Assembly (NCBI GenBank): GCA_900316615.1
Contig: ONDU01000003.1
Location: 1-41,737 of the forward strand
Reading direction: 5' to 3'
DNA from: an uncultured Eubacteriales bacterium
Lineage (GTDB): Bacteria > Bacillota > Clostridia > Oscillospirales > Acutalibacteraceae
DNA length: 41,737 bases
In this document: positions 34,564 to 41,737 of the stretch, piece after piece
How positions within the stretch are numbered: position 1 is the stretch's first letter
Layout: each line of letters opens with the position of its first letter
Program-made: the position numbers and the translations under genes
The notes under the pieces: model-generated
The model's database searches: none
What the model was told of the DNA's origin: nothing
Seen by the model: only the letters and a program-made list of their open reading frames with translations

Positions 34564-35334
34564 TTATTCATAAGAATATTCCTTTCCGTTTTCATCATAT
34601 GATTCATCATCTTTATCAGTATCATAAGAATACATAGCTTCGTAAAATTTCTCTCTTCCTTTTGATACAGAATCAAACAAAAACGAATTTGTCTGTATAC
34701 TTTCGGTTACTTTTCCTTCCTTATCTATGGCAGGCATAAACACAGACATTGCAAATACAGCTATAAAAACTATCATCACACCGTAAACAAGTCCTAAAAC
34801 CAGTCCTATTATACGGTTTGCCGTACCGACTATAGGTATTTTGTTCACAAGACCCGATACACTGCACAATATCCCTATTATTATGCTCAGAATTACAAAT
34901 AAAACAGCAATAACGCAGACACGTATAACCGCTATATATACAGGTGCAGCAGCATTATGTACTATGTTGCAGGCATATCCTGAAAGCTCTTCTATTGAAC
35001 TTCCGGTTATGCTGTTAAGCGAGCCCACTACCTCTTCACTGTCACAAAACTCCCACAAAAAAGACGGAAAGCTGTTGAATATGCTTTCACCTATATTGGA
35101 AACCCCTGAGGATATTGCATCGGACACAGTATGTGTTATTTTTTCATCAACACCCGGTCTTATAAAATTATCGTAAATCCACGGTGCAAGATTTGTCCCG
35201 AGAACATATGATATTATCATCGAAACAATTCCTCCGGCAAGCGATAAAACTGTTCCCAAGGCTCCTCTTGCGAAACCTATAACCGCAAACACTGCAACAG
35301 TAAGAAGCATTAAACTGTCAAACCAATTAAACAT
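34564..35334 (-). CDS. CvpA-family membrane protein
   Basis: A 256-residue protein with the CvpA layout: an N-terminal group of membrane helices starting WFDSLMLLTVAVFAVIGFARG, with GxxRG-type turn and two more helices, a charged middle, and a final set of helices (VLFVILSIIIGI, NRIIGLVLGLVYGVMIVFIAVFAMSV) in which GLVLGLVYG matches the family. CvpA was first linked to colicin V production; in Firmicutes its role is unclear, perhaps in envelope stress. The C-terminal 55 residues are acidic. It precedes pgsA. Confidence 0.8.
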   Translation of the reverse strand: MFNWFDSLMLLTVAVFAVIGFARGALGTVLSLAGGIVSMIISYVLGTNLAPWIYDNFIRPGVDEKITHTVSDAISSGVSNIGESIFNSFPSFLWEFCDSEEVVGSLNSITGSSIEELSGYACNIVHNAAAPVYIAVIRVCVIAVLFVILSIIIGILCSVSGLVNKIPIVGTANRIIGLVLGLVYGVMIVFIAVFAMSVFMPAIDKEGKVTESIQTNSFLFDSVSKGREKFYEAMYSYDTDKDDESYDENGKEYSYE

Positions 35335-35496
35335 ATCTCATCAACCCATATCATTATTCAGTTATTATCAGTTAATATACCATATTATCCCCAAAAATAC
35401 AATTAGTAAATTGTTAACAAATCAGGCTTATATATAAAATACGACCATTTTATTACTCTGTTCCACTCTTTTTCAGCCTTCGGCTATGCTCACACT

Positions 35497-35593
35497 GCGA
35501 TTGCAGACGGCAAAAGCGTACCGCTTTTGCCAAATTTCAGGCTTAATCCTGAAATTTCGTTTCGGATAAATATCCGAAACGGTCTGCAATCGC
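35497..35593 (+). repeat. Cloverleaf palindromic element, copy C
   Basis: A 12-bp outer stem (GCGATTGCAGAC at 35497-35508 with GTCTGCAATCGC at 35582-35593) encloses GGCAAAAGCG/CGCTTTTGCC (35509-35531), AAATTTCAGG/CCTGAAATTT (35532-35557) and CGTTTCGGATA/TATCCGAAACG (35558-35581). There are no bases between the helices. The left flank TTCGGCTATGCTCACACT is shared with B. It is antisense to the operon. Copy D is its near-identical inverse. Confidence 0.87.
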
Positions 35594-35622
35594 CTTGTCT
35601 CCCACGCAGGTCTGTTATAATC

Positions 35623-36855
35623 CTATTTTATTTTTAACGCACTTATCTCACTTGTTCCGAGTACATAGATATTCTTTTCATCTGAAAATGTAATTCCCTT
35701 TGAATCAAGTCCTACTCTGTATTCATTTAAAAGCTTTTCCTTTTTAATGTCAAAAACCGAAACTTTATTATCTGCCAATACTGCGGCTTTATTCCCGAAT
35801 ATATCGACCGCTACCGTTGCAAGACCTGTTTTCGTATGAGTAACAGAGCCGTTTTGCGATATATTCCAAAGCTCACAGCTTTTTCCGTCCTCAAACGGCG
35901 AAAGAGAAAGCACCATATTGCTTTGTGTTATTTCTTTACTTATAAGATTATATCCGTTATATGTAAATTCATACTTGTTCTTATAGTCAGATGTAACTAC
36001 CATAGCAGACTTATCTCCTACTATTGCAACATTTCCGTTATCAAAAAATGCTGCACTGTATATGGTAACATTGCTAAAGTCAATTTTTGACTCCGGCTTA
36101 TCATTTGAAAAGTCAATAATATATACCTTCGATACAATGCTTCCTTCATTTGCGTCCAGACCGCAGACCACAGCCTTTGTTGCATCGTGATTCAGCGAAA
36201 TTGATACAGCATAGCATTCGGAAAAATAATAGGCATACTTCTTAGTATTATCCTTGTTGAACACCGTAAGCTTTGATGTATAGCCGTCTTTTTTGGATAA
36301 TATCGCATAACAGCCGTTATCAATTATCACTGCCTGAAATATAATATCCTCCATATTACCTTCATAAACCGTTCCTGAAGCAGACTGTATTTCATAACCG
36401 CTTCCCTGTCTGTCATATATTATACTGTAATTCTTGCAGGATTTCATCGCAGGGGAAGAATATTTTATTCTTTTGTCAACAGTCACCCCTCCGCTTGCGT
36501 TTATTACCTGGAACTGTGTTTCGCTTATATACGCAATATTGTTGTTAAGAACGCATACATCACTGGCATTTACAGACTTTCCTTTTATCTTTACAGGAAA
36601 ACCTTCTCCCTTTACCTGAGAAGAAAATATGCTTCCGATAAGCGAATCGGGAGATACAAACCTCCATACAGCAGCAATACCTACAACCAGAACCAAAATT
36701 ATTCCTATTATTAAAACGTTTCTTACCTTCTTGTTTTTGAATTTCGGTAATTTTTTTCTTTTTTTTATTTCCCTGTCCCTTTCGTATTCCTCTATGGGCT
36801 TATCCTCATAGCTGAGCATCTCTCTTTTATTTTTTCGTTTCTTTTTTATATTCAT
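35623..36855 (-). CDS. DUF5711 membrane-anchored beta-propeller-like protein
   Basis: A 410-residue protein with a basic cytoplasmic start (KKKRKNKRE), one membrane helix at about 46-66, and an extracytoplasmic domain of about 330 residues made of repeated four-strand blocks (NNNIAYISETQFQVINASGG, SKLTVFNKDNTKKYAYYF, NVAIVGDKSAMVVTSDYKNKYEF) as in seven-bladed propellers. This is the DUF5711 pattern in Clostridia; no function is assigned. I prefer ATG 36855, with AGAGGTGAG just upstream, over a GTG three codons earlier. It follows truA by about 80 bases. Confidence 0.7.
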   Translation of the reverse strand: MNIKKKRKNKREMLSYEDKPIEEYERDREIKKRKKLPKFKNKKVRNVLIIGIILVLVVGIAAVWRFVSPDSLIGSIFSSQVKGEGFPVKIKGKSVNASDVCVLNNNIAYISETQFQVINASGGVTVDKRIKYSSPAMKSCKNYSIIYDRQGSGYEIQSASGTVYEGNMEDIIFQAVIIDNGCYAILSKKDGYTSKLTVFNKDNTKKYAYYFSECYAVSISLNHDATKAVVCGLDANEGSIVSKVYIIDFSNDKPESKIDFSNVTIYSAAFFDNGNVAIVGDKSAMVVTSDYKNKYEFTYNGYNLISKEITQSNMVLSLSPFEDGKSCELWNISQNGSVTHTKTGLATVAVDIFGNKAAVLADNKVSVFDIKKEKLLNEYRVGLDSKGITFSDEKNIYVLGTSEISALKIK

Positions 36856-36935
36856 AAAACTCACCTCTGATTCAGCTTAACCCTCATCTATACTCAGGAA
36901 ACAAATTCCAATATTTAACCTTGCTTCTTATACGG

Positions 36936-37709
36936 TCAGTAATTGACCCTGTTCAGATAAAGACCACAGGCCGGTGCGGTAGGCCCTGCCTTTGCCCTGT
37001 CCTTAGCCTCTATTATACCGCTTATGCAGTCGGGACTGAACTTTCCCTGAGCTATTCTTATAAGAGTTCCCACCATTATGCGAACCATATTATATAAAAA
37101 GCCGTCTGCCTCTACTGTCATAATTACCATATTCCCGTCACGCTCTACACGAAAATCCATTACCGTTCTGCACATATTTTCAGTATCTCTGTTATCCAGT
37201 GTGCAGAATGAAGTATAGTCGTGTCTTCCTATGTATGCTTTGCAGCATTCGTTCAGAAGCTCTGTATCTATAGGAAATTTATAGTGATATGCCAGCCCGT
37301 CAAGAAAAGGATTTCTTACATCAGCGTTCCATATCTTATATATATACTGCTTACTTTTACAGCTGTATCTTGCATGAAAATCCTTTCCTACCTCCTTAAC
37401 GTCCAGAACTGATATATCATAAGGTAAAAATCTGTTAAGTGCCGCAAGCAATCTGCGGCACGGAATTTTATGTACCATTTTAAGGCTTATGCAGTACATA
37501 TTTGCATGTACTCCGCTGTCAGTTCTCGAACAGCCCTTGATACTGTAATCTATATCTCCTATTATGCTTTCAAGCGCTTTCTGAAATACCTCCTGCACCG
37601 TAACAGCATTACTCTGTATCTGCCAACCATGATAATTTTTTCCGTTATACGATATTGTTATAAGAAAATTTCTTATTTCACTATCATTTCCGAAAACATC
37701 ACATTGCAT
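36936..37709 (-). CDS. truA: tRNA pseudouridine(38-40) synthase
   Basis: A 257-residue TruA that makes pseudouridine at positions 38-40 of the tRNA anticodon arm. The catalytic aspartate is in GCSRTDSGVHA, and FLITISYNGKNYHGWQ, NVAVT-type RNA-binding stretch, YTSFCTLD and FLYNMVRIMVGTLI are all family blocks. GGGGG lies 6 bases before the ATG start at 37709, inside the end of ecfT; the two genes overlap by 37 bases. Placement after ecfT is the typical Firmicutes order. Confidence 0.95.
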   Translation of the reverse strand: MQCDVFGNDSEIRNFLITISYNGKNYHGWQIQSNAVTVQEVFQKALESIIGDIDYSIKGCSRTDSGVHANMYCISLKMVHKIPCRRLLAALNRFLPYDISVLDVKEVGKDFHARYSCKSKQYIYKIWNADVRNPFLDGLAYHYKFPIDTELLNECCKAYIGRHDYTSFCTLDNRDTENMCRTVMDFRVERDGNMVIMTVEADGFLYNMVRIMVGTLIRIAQGKFSPDCISGIIEAKDRAKAGPTAPACGLYLNRVNY

Positions 37710-38491
37710 AGTATTACCCCCACTAAAACAAATACCGAAAAAATTATAAGACCTGCATCTCTCGCTCCTGTTTTAAGAACCTTCATTCTTGTCCTTCCAT
37801 CTCCTCCACGGTAGCAGCGGCATTCCATAGCTACCGCAAGCTCATATGCTCTGTTAAATGATGAAACAAAAAGAGGTACAAGGACAGGTATCATTGCTTT
37901 TAATCTCTGCACAATATTTCCGCTTTCCATATCCGCTCCCCTTGACTTTTGTGCATTGGTTATTTTTTCCGTTTCCTCAAGGAGCGTAGGAATAAACCGT
38001 AAGGCTATCGTCATCATCATAGCTATTTCGTGTACCTTTATATGAAAAACTTTAAGCGGCTTCATAAGCCTTTCCAGTGCATCCGTAAGGTCTGTAGGCG
38101 ATGTTGTATAGGTAAGAATACAGCTTATCAGAATAAGTGCTATTATTCTGATTGATACAAATGCTGCGTTGCTTATTCCATTCCACGTTATTTTCAAAAA
38201 CTGCCACTGCCATATTGCTTCACCTTTACCGTAAAATATGTTGAGAACTGATGTAAAAATCAATATCATAACAACAGGCTTCAAACCTCTGAAATACATT
38301 TTTACAGGTATACCGGTCATGATAACTCCAAGTAAAACAACAGCAACCATAAAGACCAGCGAAACAAAATTTCCTGTTACAAATAAAAAGATTATGTATG
38401 CCGTCACAAGCACAATCTTAACCCTTGGGTCAGCTTTATGTATAACGGACGTACCGGGAAAAAACTGACCGAGCGTAATATCCCTTATCAA
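37673..38491 (-). CDS. ecfT: ECF transporter transmembrane subunit EcfT
   Basis: A 272-residue membrane protein joining the two ATPases and the vitamin-binding S components of group II ECF importers. It begins LGQFFPGTSVIHKADPRVKIV, the EcfT start, and has two Arg-rich coupling helices, NAQKSRGADMESG and AVAMECRCYRGGDGRTR; the second reads ECRCYRG where EARGYRG is more usual. About six membrane segments are visible. The start is TTG at 38491 with GGGGGG 10 bases upstream. It follows ecfA2 by 43 bases and overlaps truA. No S-component gene is in the window. Confidence 0.93.
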   Translation of the reverse strand: MIRDITLGQFFPGTSVIHKADPRVKIVLVTAYIIFLFVTGNFVSLVFMVAVVLLGVIMTGIPVKMYFRGLKPVVMILIFTSVLNIFYGKGEAIWQWQFLKITWNGISNAAFVSIRIIALILISCILTYTTSPTDLTDALERLMKPLKVFHIKVHEIAMMMTIALRFIPTLLEETEKITNAQKSRGADMESGNIVQRLKAMIPVLVPLFVSSFNRAYELAVAMECRCYRGGDGRTRMKVLKTGARDAGLIIFSVFVLVGVILCNVMFSEMIVK

Positions 38492-38534
38492 ATGACATTT
38501 TCCCCCCTGTTTTTTATTTTTACTTTCAAAAATT

Positions 38535-39389
38535 TCAGAATTTCTTTAAAAGAGGCAAAAGCTCTCTGACTGCTTCCTCAACCGTAAGTATACCTTTTTT
38601 TACCCCATACCCTCTGTCGGAAAGCATATTCATTATGTACGTTATCTCAGGAATTTTAAGTCCCGTTTGTTTCAGACGTTCGCCCTGTGAGAATACGTTT
38701 TCTGTCGTATCGTACATCTCGAGCCTTCCCTTATTCATAACAATCACCCTGTCGGATATTTTTGCAATATCCTCCATACTGTGCGATACCAAAATTACTG
38801 TGTTTCCGTTTTTTCTGTGATATTCACGGATTTTTGAAAGAAGAAATTCTCTTCCCATAGGGTCAAGTCCTGCTGTAGGCTCGTCCAGTACAAGAACCTC
38901 AGGCTGCATTGCCATAATTCCTGCTATAGCCGCTCTCCTTTTTTCTCCACCAGAAAGCTCAAAAGGAGATTTTTCAAGTAAATTATCCGGCAAGCCTGCA
39001 AACTCTGCTGCATTCCTCACTGTTTTATCAAGCTCTTGTCCCGAAATTCCTTTATTGACCGCCCCGTATGCAATATCACTGTATACTGTGTCTTCAAAAA
39101 GCTGATACTCAGGATACTGAAAAACCATACCTACCCTGAAGCGTACTTTCCTTATCTCTTTAGGCTTTTTCCATATATTTTCTCCGTCAAGAAGAATTTC
39201 ACCGCTGTCAGGTCTTATAAGTCCGTTTAACATCTGCATAAGCGTAGATTTTCCCGAACCTGTGTGACCTATTATACCGATAAATTCACCTTTCTCTATT
39301 GAAAAGCTTATATCACTTACCGCCGTTTTTTCAAACGGAGTACCTGCTCCGTATTTATAAGTCAGATGTTTTGCTTCAATAATATTCAA
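38535..39389 (-). CDS. ecfA2: ECF transporter ATPase EcfA2
   Basis: A 284-residue ABC ATPase of the ECF module. Walker A is GHTGSGKST, the Q-loop is MVFQYPEYQLFEDTVYSDIAYG, the signature is LSGGEKRRAAIAG, Walker B is VLVLDEPTAGLDP and the switch is VILVSHSMEDI. The QYPEYQLFE Q-loop and C-terminal extension are EcfA2 (CbiO2) traits. It forms a heterodimer with EcfA1. Copy D of the cloverleaf repeat separates it from ecfA1, an uncommon break in this normally tight operon. Confidence 0.95.
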   Translation of the reverse strand: MNIIEAKHLTYKYGAGTPFEKTAVSDISFSIEKGEFIGIIGHTGSGKSTLMQMLNGLIRPDSGEILLDGENIWKKPKEIRKVRFRVGMVFQYPEYQLFEDTVYSDIAYGAVNKGISGQELDKTVRNAAEFAGLPDNLLEKSPFELSGGEKRRAAIAGIMAMQPEVLVLDEPTAGLDPMGREFLLSKIREYHRKNGNTVILVSHSMEDIAKISDRVIVMNKGRLEMYDTTENVFSQGERLKQTGLKIPEITYIMNMLSDRGYGVKKGILTVEEAVRELLPLLKKF

Positions 39390-39446
39390 ATCTGTACTAC
39401 TCCCAAATTATAAAAATAGTGAACCCTCAGTTTTGCTGAATATCAG

Positions 39447-39543
39447 GCGATTGCAGACCGTTTCGGATATTTATCCGAAACGAAATTTCAAGCTTAAGCT
39501 TGAAATTCGGCAAAAGCATGCCGCTTTTGCCGTCTGCAATCGC
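39447..39543 (-). repeat. Cloverleaf palindromic element, copy D
   Basis: A 12-bp outer stem (39447-39458 with 39532-39543) encloses CGTTTCGGATA/TATCCGAAACG (39459-39482), the perfect palindrome of AATTTCAAGCTT (39484-39507), and GGCAAAAGC/GCTTTTGCC (39509-39531). It is the near-identical inverse of copy C (about 89 of 97 by hand). The right flank, AGTATCAGCAAAGCCGAAAG, is the shared flank in inverse and overlaps the last codons of ecfA1. Confidence 0.88.
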
Positions 39544-39547
39544 AGTA

Positions 39548-40396
39548 TCAGCAAAGCCGAAAGTCAGTGCCTGCAAGCATTTCTTCAAGAAGTCTTATGC
39601 ATTCATCAGGCTTTAAGGGTAAAGTATCTGTTTTTATTCCGTTCTTTTTCAGCATATGTATAAGCTGTGCAGACTGCGGTATATCAAGCGAATGCTCTCT
39701 TAAAAGCTCCGCCTGAGAAAAAACTTCGCTTGGATTTCCCTGAGTAAGTATACTTCCTTTGTCCATGACAATTACCCTATCTGCCAAAACAGCCTCGTCC
39801 ATATAATGTGTTATAAGAATTATCGTGATTCCGTATTCCCTGTTCAAAAAACGTATTGTGTCTGTTACTTCCTTTCTTCCCTGCGGGTCAAGCATGGCAG
39901 TAGGCTCGTCCAGAACAATGCACTCAGGCTGCATTGCTATTATCCCTGCAATAGCTACTCTCTGCTTCTGTCCTCCTGAAAGCTTGTGAGGTGCGTGCCT
40001 TCTGTATTCGTACATATTTACGGCCTTTAGTGCTTTATCTACACGCTCTCTTATCTCCCTTGGGTTAACTCCGAGATTTTCACAACCGAAAGCGACATCT
40101 TCCTCAACTATCGTAGCTACAAGCTGATTATCAGGATTTTGAAGTACAAGTCCGACTTTTTTTCTTATTTCATAAACCTCGTCCTCAGTTTCCGGAACAA
40201 TTCCATCTACCGATATCGTACCCTTATCAGGAAGCAGCAGTGCATTGAAAAGCTTAGCCATCGTAGACTTTCCGCAGCCGTTATGACCAAGTAATGCAGT
40301 AAATTTTCCTTTTTCTATTTCCAGTGATATATTATCAAGAACAGTATCTTTTCCGTATGAGAAGCTTACGTTCTTTACACTTATAAAGCTTTCCAT
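39548..40396 (-). CDS. ecfA1: ECF transporter ATPase EcfA1
   Basis: A 282-residue ABC ATPase. Walker A is GHNGCGKSTMAK, the Q-loop is LVLQNPDNQLVATIVEEDVAFG (the NPDNQ pattern of EcfA1), the signature is LSGGQKQRVAIAG, Walker B is CIVLDEPTAMLDP and the switch is ILITHYMDEA. It pairs with EcfA2. It follows the RlmK-like gene by 7 bases, with only a weak ribosome site. The final codons, F-R-L-C and the stop, lie in the conserved flank of repeat copy D, so the repeat has set the C terminus. Confidence 0.95.
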   Translation of the reverse strand: MESFISVKNVSFSYGKDTVLDNISLEIEKGKFTALLGHNGCGKSTMAKLFNALLLPDKGTISVDGIVPETEDEVYEIRKKVGLVLQNPDNQLVATIVEEDVAFGCENLGVNPREIRERVDKALKAVNMYEYRRHAPHKLSGGQKQRVAIAGIIAMQPECIVLDEPTAMLDPQGRKEVTDTIRFLNREYGITIILITHYMDEAVLADRVIVMDKGSILTQGNPSEVFSQAELLREHSLDIPQSAQLIHMLKKNGIKTDTLPLKPDECIRLLEEMLAGTDFRLC

Positions 40397-40403
40397 ATTT
40401 TAA

Positions 40404-41264
40404 TTACCTTATCCACAATGCAGTTGAACCGCATGGAAGCACCAGCCCTGTATCTGTAACCTTTAAACCGATTTCATCTGCGGCAACACTGCCTCCTAAT
40501 TTCGGTGTGAGAACAGCACCCAGCAAATATTCCATAACTGCCGGCGATAATCCTGTCGTATATGAATTAAGTATAAAAAACCTTGCGTCATTCGATAAAA
40601 TCTCGGAGCAAAGCTCAACCAACGGATAAAGCTGTTCTTCGAGCTTCCATACTTCACCACCCGGACCTCTTCCGTATGACGGCGGATCCATAATAATTCC
40701 GTCATACTTGTTTCCTCTTCGTTTTTCACGCTGTACAAATTTTATACAGTCGTCAACAAGCCATCTGACAGGTCTGTCAGATAAACCGGATGCTTCAGCA
40801 TTTTCCTTAGCCCATTGTACCATACCCCTTGAAGCGTCCACATGACATACCTTCGCTCCCGCATTGAGACACGCAAGCGTTGCTCCTCCGGTATACGCAA
40901 AAAGATTAAGTACGTTAAGCTGTTTATCAGATTTTCTTATAATACCGTCAACAAAATCCCAGTTTGCCGCCTGCTCCGGAAATACTCCCGTATGCTTAAA
41001 GCCCATAGGCTTTATTCTGAACACTATATTCCTATAGCTTATCTGCCACACAGCAGGTATTTTTCTGTATTGCTCCCATTTTCCGCCTCCTGAAGAAGAA
41101 CGATGATAACGTGCATGGGCATTTCTCCACAAAGGATTTTCTTTTGGCGTATTCCAGATTATCTGCGGATCAGGTCTTATAAGAATAATATCTCCCCAAC
41201 GCTCAAGTCTTTCACCCTGTGATGTATCTATAAGCTCATAATCTTTCCAATTAGCTGAATGCAA
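40404..41264 (-). CDS. RlmK-like class I SAM methyltransferase
   Basis: A 286-residue SAM-dependent methyltransferase. Motif I is LNLFAYTGGATLACLNAGA, followed by VCHVDASRGMVQWAKENA, and motif IV is DGIIMDPPSYGRG, the DPPSYG form found in RlmI/RlmK-type rRNA methyltransferases. The N-terminal 100 residues with ERWGDIILIRPDPQIIW match stand-alone proteins of this group in Clostridia. The start is TTG at 41264, 9 bases after GGAGG. It sits after glmM and 7 bases before ecfA1. The exact rRNA position is unknown. Confidence 0.85.
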   Translation of the reverse strand: MHSANWKDYELIDTSQGERLERWGDIILIRPDPQIIWNTPKENPLWRNAHARYHRSSSGGGKWEQYRKIPAVWQISYRNIVFRIKPMGFKHTGVFPEQAANWDFVDGIIRKSDKQLNVLNLFAYTGGATLACLNAGAKVCHVDASRGMVQWAKENAEASGLSDRPVRWLVDDCIKFVQREKRRGNKYDGIIMDPPSYGRGPGGEVWKLEEQLYPLVELCSEILSNDARFFILNSYTTGLSPAVMEYLLGAVLTPKLGGSVAADEIGLKVTDTGLVLPCGSTALWIR

Positions 41265-41332
41265 CTGAAGTTACCTCCGAATTTCAATTTTTTATGCTTA
41301 ATCCATATGCAGGTGTATGTACGTTTCTTTAT

Positions 41333-41427
41333 GCGATTGCAGTCCCCTTACGGACAAGTCCGTAAGGGGCTGAAGCGGCTGTGCCGCTTCAAGGTCAAAA
41401 GACTTGTCTTTTGACGGCTGCAATCGC
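41333..41427 (-). repeat. Cloverleaf palindromic element, copy E
   Basis: GCGATTGCAG (41333-41342) pairs with CTGCAATCGC (41418-41427). Inside are CCCCTTACGGAC/GTCCGTAAGGGG (41344-41355/41358-41369), TGAAGCGGC/GCCGCTTCA (41371-41379/41383-41391) and GTCAAAAGAC/GTCTTTTGAC (41394-41403/41406-41415). The right flank AGTATGCTGAC, with AAGGCTG further on, is a diverged form of the shared flank. It lies between glmM and the RlmK-like gene. Confidence 0.85.
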
Positions 41428-41482
41428 AGTATGCTGACAACCCAAGGCTGCCGCCAAATCACAAAATATAATTCAGATAAAT

Positions 41483-41737
41483 TTATCCAAGCTTTCTTTT
41501 TACAACCTCTGCCGTTTCATTTGCAAGCCTATTTATCTCGTCATAGTCTGTGCCTTCAAGCATTACTCTCACAAGAGGCTCTGTTCCCGATTCTCTTACA
41601 ACGATTCTTCCGTGACCCTCAAGCAGATTTTTAACCTCCGAAACCTTAGCCTGAATATCGCTGTCGCTTCCTACTTTTTTCTTTCCTTGTGGAGAAATTT
41701 TGACATTGACCATAACCTGAGGGTATCTTTTCATTAC
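41483..41737 (-). CDS. glmM: Phosphoglucosamine mutase, C-terminal part (5' end outside window)
   Basis: The last 84 codons of a phosphohexomutase; the frame runs through the right edge without a start (Val precedes the Met at 41734). VRESGTEPLVRVMLEG is the phosphate-binding loop of the C-terminal domain in GlmM, which converts glucosamine-6-phosphate to glucosamine-1-phosphate for peptidoglycan precursors. The ending EIN-LANETAEVVKRKLG is also typical. The active-site serine is outside the window. A phosphomannomutase is the alternative; the RESGTEPLVRVMLE wording favours GlmM. Confidence 0.85.
   Translation of the reverse strand, partial: VMKRYPQVMVNVKISPQGKKKVGSDSDIQAKVSEVKNLLEGHGRIVVRESGTEPLVRVMLEGTDYDEINRLANETAEVVKRKLG

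Noticed and set aside
35497-35593. The cloverleaf elements as ordinary terminators
   Set aside because: No U-tract follows the outer stem on either strand, and copy D lies inside the ecf operon.
1591-41427. The cloverleaf elements as tRNA genes
   Set aside because: The arms are 9-13 bp perfect stems with 0-6 base loops; there is no anticodon loop, T-loop sequence or acceptor end.
33736-41427. The cloverleaf elements as a CRISPR array
   Set aside because: Copies are far apart and at irregular distances, with genes between them; there are no cas genes.

Overview
The window looks like chromosomal DNA of a low-GC Clostridia bacterium, most likely a Ruminococcus-like member of the Oscillospiraceae. 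This is inferred from a threonyl T-box leader, AddAB rather than RecBCD, an ECF transporter module (ecfA1-ecfA2-ecfT-truA), a class B sortase, an LCP protein, a split transketolase, and AGGAGG-type ribosome sites with frequent TTG starts. No tRNA, rRNA, phage, transposase or CRISPR locus was seen. About four fifths of the genes lie on the minus strand.

Layout, left to right. 1-1.5 kb: a CpsC/Wzz-like polysaccharide co-polymerase and a DUF4358 protein. 1.7-4 kb: thrS with promoter, T-box and terminator. 4-7.6 kb: a membrane protein with an acidic tail, a divergent SpoIID-like protein, a nitroreductase and a small membrane protein. 7.6-9.9 kb: trpS and a class I aminotransferase. 10-14.2 kb: a HAD phosphatase, split transketolase, a probable nitroreductase remnant, ThrH, and a small NrdD-tail-like protein. 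14.3-17.6 kb: an operon rsmF-rsmA-PLP pseudoenzyme. 18-26.6 kb: addB-addA-radA (recombination and repair). 26.7-31.1 kb: a Thr-rich lipoprotein and a cell-surface cluster: a tiny SPKTG-bearing sortase substrate, sortase B, and an LCP ligase with a very large His/Ser-rich cytoplasmic region. 31.3-36.9 kb: a ClpE-type AAA+ unfoldase, pgsA, a CvpA-like protein and a DUF5711 protein. 36.9-41.7 kb: truA, ecfT, ecfA2, ecfA1, an RlmK-like methyltransferase and the 3' end of glmM.

The most unusual signal is a family of five intergenic elements of about 95 bp (1591-1683, 33736-33830, 35497-35593, 39447-39543, 41333-41427). Each has a 10-12 bp outer stem starting GCGATTGCAG that encloses three back-to-back perfect hairpins, a four-way cloverleaf with almost no unpaired bases. 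Stem sequences differ between copies by paired, compensatory changes, so the fold is being conserved rather than the sequence. Copies occur in both orientations relative to transcription, always between genes. Four copies share an extra flank of about 20 bp on one side; in one copy this flank supplies the last codons and stop of ecfA1. I do not recognise a named family; a non-autonomous palindromic mobile element, REP/BIME-like in behaviour, is the best inference. A second, shorter repeat family (three copies) is also present.

Several convergent gene pairs share bidirectional terminators, and ten sigma-A-type promoters with exactly 17-bp spacers could be placed by eye.
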